A stretch of DNA of 10,036 bases from CAZAGA01 sp041912175 (lineage in GTDB: Bacteria; Chloroflexota; Anaerolineae; Anaerolineales; UBA4823): NCBI GenBank assembly GCA_041912175.1, contig JAYRNN010000350.1:1-10036 (forward strand), in the 5' to 3' direction. Numbering within the stretch: position 1 is the first letter of the stretch; each line of letters begins with the position of its first letter. The position numbers were made by a program, and so were the translations under genes. Shown piece by piece: positions 6,007-10,036 of this stretch. The notes beneath the pieces are model-generated. The model was not told the DNA's origin and made no database searches. It saw only the letters and a program-made list of their open reading frames with translations.

Positions 6007-6020
6007 TTGACAAATGTCAT
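6007..6020. promoter_or_regulatory. Crp/Fnr-type activator box TTGACaaatGTCAt at -41.5
   Basis: TTGAC-AAAT-GTCAT fits the TTGA-N6-TCAA plan of FNR/FixK-type sites with one mismatch and contains the perfect dyad TGACA-aa-TGTCA. Its centre (between 6013 and 6014) is 41.5 bases before the start predicted at 6055, the classical class II activator position. A further TGACAT (6000-6005) precedes it by one 8-base step and pairs with ATGTCA (6014-6019). Confidence 0.6.
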
Positions 6021-6048
6021 TTACTTCGACCAACAAATGGAACATAAT
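6020..6048 (+). promoter_or_regulatory. Promoter of the heme-copper-like operon
   Basis: A weak -35 (TTTACT, 6020-6025), a 17-base spacer and a good -10 (CATAAT, 6043-6048) predict a start near 6055, just at the Shine-Dalgarno of the first gene. A poor -35 overlapped by an activator box is the expected design of an activator-dependent promoter. Confidence 0.55.
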
Positions 6049-6067
6049 ACCAATAAAGGAAGCTGCC

Positions 6068-6673
6068 ATGTTCACCATGAATAATTTGTTTCTTCTGCTC
6101 ACCGGTCTGCTGGCCGCTTACCTGTGCTGGTATTTCTGGCACAGGTATAACCAACAAAAGAAGATTTACGATCTGTATTATCTGCTGGGTTTCGCAGTCC
6201 TCCTCGTTTCAGGGCTATTGCTGATCTTCCTGGGGTTAGGAATTCTGGCCTCGCCCTACGTCTTGACCGTGGCCAGCCTGATCCCCCTTGGTATCTCAAT
6301 GGGACTCGCCGAACAGTTTTTCCCATCCTGGAAGAAATATTATAAGTGGTTTGCGCTGATCGGCTTTCTGGCAATCGCAGTATCCAGCATCGCCGGTCTG
6401 GATACACTCAAAAAGATCGCCGTGCCGCTGTTCCACGGCGTGGCCGGGTTGGTCATCTTTCTCGGTCCATTTTTTGCCAAGGGTGCGCCGAAGGGCTTCT
6501 TCTGGGTGGGCATCGGCGGCGCTTTGATTGGATTAGGCGGCATCGCCCTGGCTTTCATCTCGGCTGGCTCTCAACTCCTGTTCTTCAGCCCGGCGCTGGT
6601 CATGATGATCCTTACCCCACTGTTGTTCCTGATGACGGGAGCTTTCACCTTGGGATTTACCCGGAGGAGCTGA
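6068..6673 (+). CDS. Seven-helix membrane protein, unrecognised
   Basis: A 201-aa membrane protein. I chose the ATG at 6068 over an in-frame ATG at 6014 because AAAGGA (6055-6060) sits 7 bases before it, the -10 lies downstream of 6014, and the protein becomes hydrophobic only from here. About seven transmembrane segments (5-24, 35-58, 62-82, 93-110, 117-136, 143-164, 169-193) are separated by short basic loops (WHRYNQQKK, PSWKKYYK). H123 in VPLFHGVAGLVIFLGP is the most notable membrane His. No known family is apparent. Its stop is 3 bases before the next start, so the two proteins are tightly coupled and probably form a membrane complex with the 12-helix protein. Confidence 0.8.
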   Translation: MFTMNNLFLLLTGLLAAYLCWYFWHRYNQQKKIYDLYYLLGFAVLLVSGLLLIFLGLGILASPYVLTVASLIPLGISMGLAEQFFPSWKKYYKWFALIGFLAIAVSSIAGLDTLKKIAVPLFHGVAGLVIFLGPFFAKGAPKGFFWVGIGGALIGLGGIALAFISAGSQLLFFSPALVMMILTPLLFLMTGAFTLGFTRRS

Positions 6674-6676
6674 TTT

Positions 6677-8152
6677 ATGAAATTTCTCAAAGATCGTTTC
6701 ACTTACCTGTTCACATCCACCAAGGGGTTGATCTTGGTGGCAATTGCCATGATCGCCATGGTTACTGCCTTCTGGGGCATGCTCTCCGGCCCAATGGCAG
6801 AGTTCGGTGTGCGCGATGTGATCGTACGCACATTTGGCATGGATTTGGTGCAAGTCGAGCGTGAGGGCCGGATCATCATCCTGTACCACTCGATCGCCAT
6901 GGCTGTCATTGCCATTGAGACCTATATGATCAATGGCCTGCTGAAGATGAAGGCTTTCTTTAAGACTGCAATCAACGCCATCATCACTGCTGGCTATATG
7001 CTGACGATGGTTTTTGGGCTGGCCTTTGCCTATTTCGGTCACAACTGGGCCTTCCACGGGCTGTATATTTTCGGACTTTCGCTGATGTTCCTGGCCGGCG
7101 TGCTGCTGGTGATCGCCTTGTGGCCCTGGAACTCCGAATATCATGTCACAGATAAAGACTACGCTCACACAAGGCGAGGCGTAGACCTGGAGCGGGTAGC
7201 CTTCTTCGCCACTGCTTTAACCACGGTCATCTCTGCTCTGTTTGGCGCGATCCCAGGCTCATTCTTTGGCAACGGCTTCGAAGCATTCCTGGCGGAGAAC
7301 ATCATCCGCCTCCCTGAAAAGACGACGATGGAGTACTCGATCATCGGTCACCTGCATATCATGCTGGCGTTAATTGCCATCATGATCACCCTGATCATTG
7401 GTCGCTGGCTGAATTTCAGGGGCATCCTGCATAAGTTTGCTATGCCGTTGATGATCCTTGGCACGATTGTGCTTAATATAGGCGTCTGGGGTGTGGTCAC
7501 TCCGCTCGAACCGGTCGCTCACATGATCATCTATGTCGGCGCTACACCTTCTATGTTAGCTGCGCTGCTCCTGCTCATCTGGAGCTGGCGCATGCTGATC
7601 CGCGAAGGCACCTCTTCAATCCCAAAACCCCGCTTCAGCCAGAAGCTCAACGCCCTGCTGCATGACCCGCTTAAATTCGGCCCAACCTGGCAGATGCTCT
7701 TCATGAACTTTACCACCAGCGGCATCGGCATCTTCATGGCGATCCGCTTGGATGAGATCTTCCGTGTCTGGCCGGCGCGCGAAGAACGTATCGAGCTGAC
7801 CGGTCACTGGCACGTGCTCTCTGCCATCATCGCCACCATCATCCTGCTCTACTACGGCGATATGATCGGTCTTAAAGGCAAAGTCCGCCAATGGTATGGA
7901 TGGAGCATCATTGTCCTGTCCGATATTGCCTTTGCCGCGGTCACCATCTTCGAGATGAAACGCCTCTTCACCAGCGAGGCCGAACAGCAGCCATTAGTTA
8001 ATGTCCTGATGTACGTGATGGATTTTGGTCTGGCATTGCTGCTGCTCGTCCTGGCAATTGTGCTGGTATGGCGGTTGGTTGATCTTTTCAAAAAGCGAGG
8101 TCGCTGGACCGAAGAGGGAAAACAAGAGCTCTCGCAGGAGGTGATGAAATGA
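6677..8152 (+). CDS. Divergent heme-copper oxidase / NO reductase subunit I-like protein
   Basis: A 491-aa protein with about 12 transmembrane helices, the number in subunit I of heme-copper oxidases. Strong Shine-Dalgarno GGAGGAG (6663-6669). Membrane His: H71 (LYHSIAM, TM2), H127 (FHGLYIFG, TM4), H225 and H227 (IIGHLHIML, TM6), H282 (VAHMIIYVG, TM8 in my count), H377 and H379 (TGHWHVLSA, TM10). Spacings H71 to H225 (154), H225 to H282 (57) and H282 to H377 (95) come close to the heme and CuB ligands of cytochrome oxidase and NorB, and TGHWHVLSA resembles the family's AHFHYVLS. The CuB region is altered: HPEVY is HLHIM and the His pair AHHM is AHM; H282-x3-Y286 might supply a tyrosine. It could therefore bind two hemes with a changed or missing copper. 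Family membership is inferred from motif layout; the substrate is unknown. It overlaps the next gene by four bases. Confidence 0.65.
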   Translation: MKFLKDRFTYLFTSTKGLILVAIAMIAMVTAFWGMLSGPMAEFGVRDVIVRTFGMDLVQVEREGRIIILYHSIAMAVIAIETYMINGLLKMKAFFKTAINAIITAGYMLTMVFGLAFAYFGHNWAFHGLYIFGLSLMFLAGVLLVIALWPWNSEYHVTDKDYAHTRRGVDLERVAFFATALTTVISALFGAIPGSFFGNGFEAFLAENIIRLPEKTTMEYSIIGHLHIMLALIAIMITLIIGRWLNFRGILHKFAMPLMILGTIVLNIGVWGVVTPLEPVAHMIIYVGATPSMLAALLLLIWSWRMLIREGTSSIPKPRFSQKLNALLHDPLKFGPTWQMLFMNFTTSGIGIFMAIRLDEIFRVWPAREERIELTGHWHVLSAIIATIILLYYGDMIGLKGKVRQWYGWSIIVLSDIAFAAVTIFEMKRLFTSEAEQQPLVNVLMYVMDFGLALLLLVLAIVLVWRLVDLFKKRGRWTEEGKQELSQEVMK

Positions 8153-9039
8153 AATCCATCGTTCCTACGATCATCTTCTTGAGCATTTTACTGGCTTCAT
8201 GCTCCTCGGTCGACTTGAATGCCTCCATGCCCGCCTTTGATCCGGGGTTAGATACCAACTCCTGGGCGCAGATCCCGGCTGGTCAGTTTTATTTCGGCCA
8301 GCACGATGATGTTGAGACCACCCCAGCTTACGAGATCATGCTCGGCGACGTGACCACCGCCCAATATGCCGACTTCCTTAACAAGGCATTGGCTGAAGGC
8401 TTCGTCAGGGTAGATGGGAATCAGGTCGTCGGTTTCTACCCTGGCGACGAATTCCATGGCGTTAAGCATGAGGAACGCATCGACCCGGGTGATTGGATCT
8501 TCATTCCTCTGGACGATCCATCCCAGCGCATCAAATTTGATGGCAGTTCCTTCATTGTCCAGCCCGGCTACGAGAATCACCCGATGACCATGGTCTCCTG
8601 GTTTGGGGCATGGGGCTACTGCGGATTTAACGGTTGGCGCCTTCCTACTGAAATGGAGTGGGAGAAAGCCGGTCGGGGTACCGATTCCCGCCCCTTCCCC
8701 TGGGGCGAAGAAATCCAGCGTGAAAATGCCAACTTCTATCACAGCCGTGATCCATTTGAGGATATGAACACGTACGGTTCGCGCACCAGCCCGGTTGGTT
8801 TCTACAACGGGCAGACCTACGATGGTTATCAGACTCTCGATTCCGCTTCCCCGTATGGGTTATATGATATGGCCGGGAACGTCTGGCAGTGGACTGGGGA
8901 TGTATACGAGGGCATGCACTATCGTTTCATGCGTGGCGGCTCGAAAGATACCTATGAAATGGACCTGCGTTTGTGGGTTCGTAACAACGCCACCCCAACC
9001 TACTTCAGCCCTGGGGTCGGCTTCCGCTGTGCGAGGTAA
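8149..9039 (+). CDS. FGE-sulfatase-fold (SUMF1-like) lipoprotein, non-catalytic
   Basis: A 296-aa lipoprotein: signal sequence with lipobox LLASC (Cys18), then a formylglycine-generating-enzyme-type domain from about 40 to the end. Diagnostic pieces are WAQIPAGQFYFG, HPMTMVSWFGAWGYC, GWRLPTEMEWEKAGRG, PFPWG, SPYGLYDMAGNVWQW, FMRGGS and GVGFRCAR. In true FGE two catalytic cysteines follow the GGS motif; here GGSKDTYEMDLRLWVR has none, and the only cysteines are C18, C158 and C294. It is therefore unlikely to make formylglycine and more likely a binding or assembly protein on the outer face of the membrane. NirV, an FGE-fold protein found beside nitrite reductase genes in denitrifiers, is a known precedent for this fold near respiratory enzymes. 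Its ATG overlaps the previous stop (ATGA), implying translational coupling. Confidence 0.88.
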   Translation: MKSIVPTIIFLSILLASCSSVDLNASMPAFDPGLDTNSWAQIPAGQFYFGQHDDVETTPAYEIMLGDVTTAQYADFLNKALAEGFVRVDGNQVVGFYPGDEFHGVKHEERIDPGDWIFIPLDDPSQRIKFDGSSFIVQPGYENHPMTMVSWFGAWGYCGFNGWRLPTEMEWEKAGRGTDSRPFPWGEEIQRENANFYHSRDPFEDMNTYGSRTSPVGFYNGQTYDGYQTLDSASPYGLYDMAGNVWQWTGDVYEGMHYRFMRGGSKDTYEMDLRLWVRNNATPTYFSPGVGFRCAR

Positions 9040-9095
9040 GTTTTGGAAACCTGCGGCTGTGCAGTTGACCTGAAATTGTTCCGAGGATGCGATCC

Positions 9096-9950
9096 ATGAA
9101 ATCGGTTAAGATAAAGCTATCTCTCTACTGGTCGCTCATCAAGAGCCTGCAAACCGGATTGCTGCTTGCCACCGGCGTGGCCGGCTACCTCACAGTTCGC
9201 TGCCCGATAACTAACTGGCAGACGCTGCTCAGTTTGACAGGCAGCCTGTTCCTGGCAATCAGTGGCAGTACCGTTCTAAATATGTGGTACGACCGCGATC
9301 TCGATGGGCGCATGCAGCGTACATCCTTGCGTCCGATTCCATCTGGGAAGGTCAGCCCCCGGGAGGCTTTCTGGCTTGGGTTCGGCTTATCTGCCATCGG
9401 GGTCGGTTGGGCGTTGGCCTTGGATTGGCTGTTCGGGGTGATCGTCTTTGCGGGTTTGTTTTTCGACGTAGCTATCTACACCATCTGGCTCAAACGACGC
9501 ACCCCATGGTCGATCGTGTGGGGCGGCATCTCAGGAGGCATGCCCATCCTGGCCGGGCGTGCCCTGGGGGTTGGGCATATTGACGGGATCGGTATCTTGC
9601 TGTCGCTGGCAGTCCTCTTCTGGATCCCCACGCATATCATGACCTTCAGCGTGCGTAATTTCGATGACTACCAGCGCGCCGGGATCCCTACCTTTCCCGC
9701 CAGCTACGGTTTCCAGATCACCCGCTGGATTATCGCCGTATCCAGCCTGCTGGCAGCCCTATCTATTGCTCTGGCCGCGATTGGCATGGGGATCACCTTG
9801 GGCTACCTGCGCGTGCTGATCGTTCTATCGGTTGGTTTATTGGTCTTGGCGTTGGGCAGCCTGGCGCGACCCTCCGAGCGGGCCAATTTCGGCTTGTTCA
9901 AATACGCATCGCTTTACATGCTTAGCGCGATGTTACTGCTGGTGATCTAG
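9096..9950 (+). CDS. ctaB: Protoheme IX farnesyltransferase (heme O synthase), UbiA family
   Basis: Membrane prenyltransferase that adds a farnesyl group to heme b to give heme O, the cofactor (or heme A precursor) of many heme-copper oxidases. The start at 9096 (284 aa) is preferred over 9087 because GAGG (9083-9086) touches the ATG at 9087 but is 9 bases from this one. Motifs: NMWYDRDLDGRM with N62, D66 and D70 (N-x3-D-x3-D), RTSLRPIPSGK, YTIWLKRRTPWSIVWGG, then WIPTHIMTFSV with H180 and DDYQRAGIP, all in CtaB order. PTHIMTF departs from the usual PPHFWxL. About eight to nine helices. It follows the FGE-like gene by 56 bases with no terminator and closes the visible operon, which supports a heme O or A requirement of the 12-helix protein. 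Another UbiA-type substrate is possible but less likely. Confidence 0.88.
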   Translation: MKSVKIKLSLYWSLIKSLQTGLLLATGVAGYLTVRCPITNWQTLLSLTGSLFLAISGSTVLNMWYDRDLDGRMQRTSLRPIPSGKVSPREAFWLGFGLSAIGVGWALALDWLFGVIVFAGLFFDVAIYTIWLKRRTPWSIVWGGISGGMPILAGRALGVGHIDGIGILLSLAVLFWIPTHIMTFSVRNFDDYQRAGIPTFPASYGFQITRWIIAVSSLLAALSIALAAIGMGITLGYLRVLIVLSVGLLVLALGSLARPSERANFGLFKYASLYMLSAMLLLVI

Positions 9951-10036
9951 CCGGCTAACCTGATGATAAAAATTTGGCCGGGACTACTTTCAATACCCTG
10001 TTTAAGCAGGCAGCGATGGTAAAAATGACTGCAGTC

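Larger units (their letters stand above)
5830..6067 (+). other. Non-coding regulatory region before the heme-copper-like operon
   Basis: About 240 bases without a supportable gene. The left 110 bases show nothing I can name. The right part holds, in order, a repeated TTCTTGA (5944-5950 and 5961-5967, 17 bases apart), a nested inverted repeat (5961-5994), a Crp/Fnr-type box (6007-6020), a promoter (6020-6048) and a Shine-Dalgarno (6055-6060). Its density of dyads suggests control by more than one input. Confidence 0.6.

Noticed and set aside
6014..6067. Longer start for the 7-TM protein (18 extra codons)
   Set aside because: These codons overlap the promoter and the Crp/Fnr box, are polar, and lack a Shine-Dalgarno.
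6533..7168. Minus-strand open frame of 211 codons, rich in His, Gln and Asp
   Set aside because: It is antisense to two membrane genes; such composition is the usual reflection of hydrophobic codons.
9948..9957. Palindrome TAGCCGGCTA across the ctaB stop codon
   Set aside because: Too short and without a T-tract to be a terminator; no function can be supported.
10016..10036. Possible start of a further gene (ATG at 10016 or 10025, plus strand)
   Set aside because: Only seven codons are visible, and the upstream GCAGG is a weak ribosome site; nothing can be said about a product.

Overview
The window is about 52% G+C by eye and reads as a chromosomal segment of a bacterium, most likely of the Chloroflexota (Anaerolineae-like). 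That guess rests on style only: lipoproteins with Thr/Pro-rich linkers, an ArsR-type helix-turn-helix fused to a molybdate-binding domain, and membrane proteins I cannot place in a common family. No rRNA, tRNA, CRISPR array or intact mobile element was seen.

Layout. (1) 48-1999, minus strand: a molybdate/tungstate module, with a regulator carrying a molybdate-type ligand domain followed by modA; permease genes would lie beyond the left edge. (2) 2000-2639: a stretch without intact genes. It holds the 5' parts of two decayed genes facing away from each other, a GNAT acetyltransferase (minus) and a PF04072-type SAM methyltransferase (plus), each broken by a frameshift. (3) 2640-4912, plus: a Crp/Fnr-type regulator, a BON-domain protein and two unrecognised membrane proteins. 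(4) 4943-5743, plus: a second Crp/Fnr-type regulator, apparently on a leaderless mRNA from an extended -10 promoter, ended by a 16-bp perfect terminator hairpin. (5) 6068-9950, plus: a compact operon of four genes: a 7-TM protein, a 12-TM protein resembling heme-copper oxidase / NO reductase subunit I, an FGE-sulfatase-fold lipoprotein without the catalytic cysteines, and a heme O synthase (ctaB).

How the genes may work together. The most interesting part is region 5. The 12-TM protein has His in TM2 (H71), TM6 (H225, H227), TM8 (H282) and an H-x-H pair in TM10 (H377, H379), with spacings close to those of heme-copper oxidases and NO reductases. The canonical CuB motifs are altered: GHPEVY is replaced by GHLHI, and AHHM by AHM. 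A neighbouring heme O synthase fits a heme-copper-like enzyme. No CuA subunit II and no cytochrome c subunit are present. The operon promoter carries a TTGAC-N4-GTCAt box centred exactly 41.5 bases before the start site predicted from its -10 element, the class II position for Crp/Fnr activators, and both Crp/Fnr proteins carry an (E/D)-x-x-S-R recognition helix suited to such boxes. A second recurrent motif, GATARCGATCA, flanks the first Crp/Fnr gene on both sides. My working inference is a Crp/Fnr-controlled membrane gas-handling or respiratory module (O2, NO or a related ligand) with an atypical heme-copper-like core.
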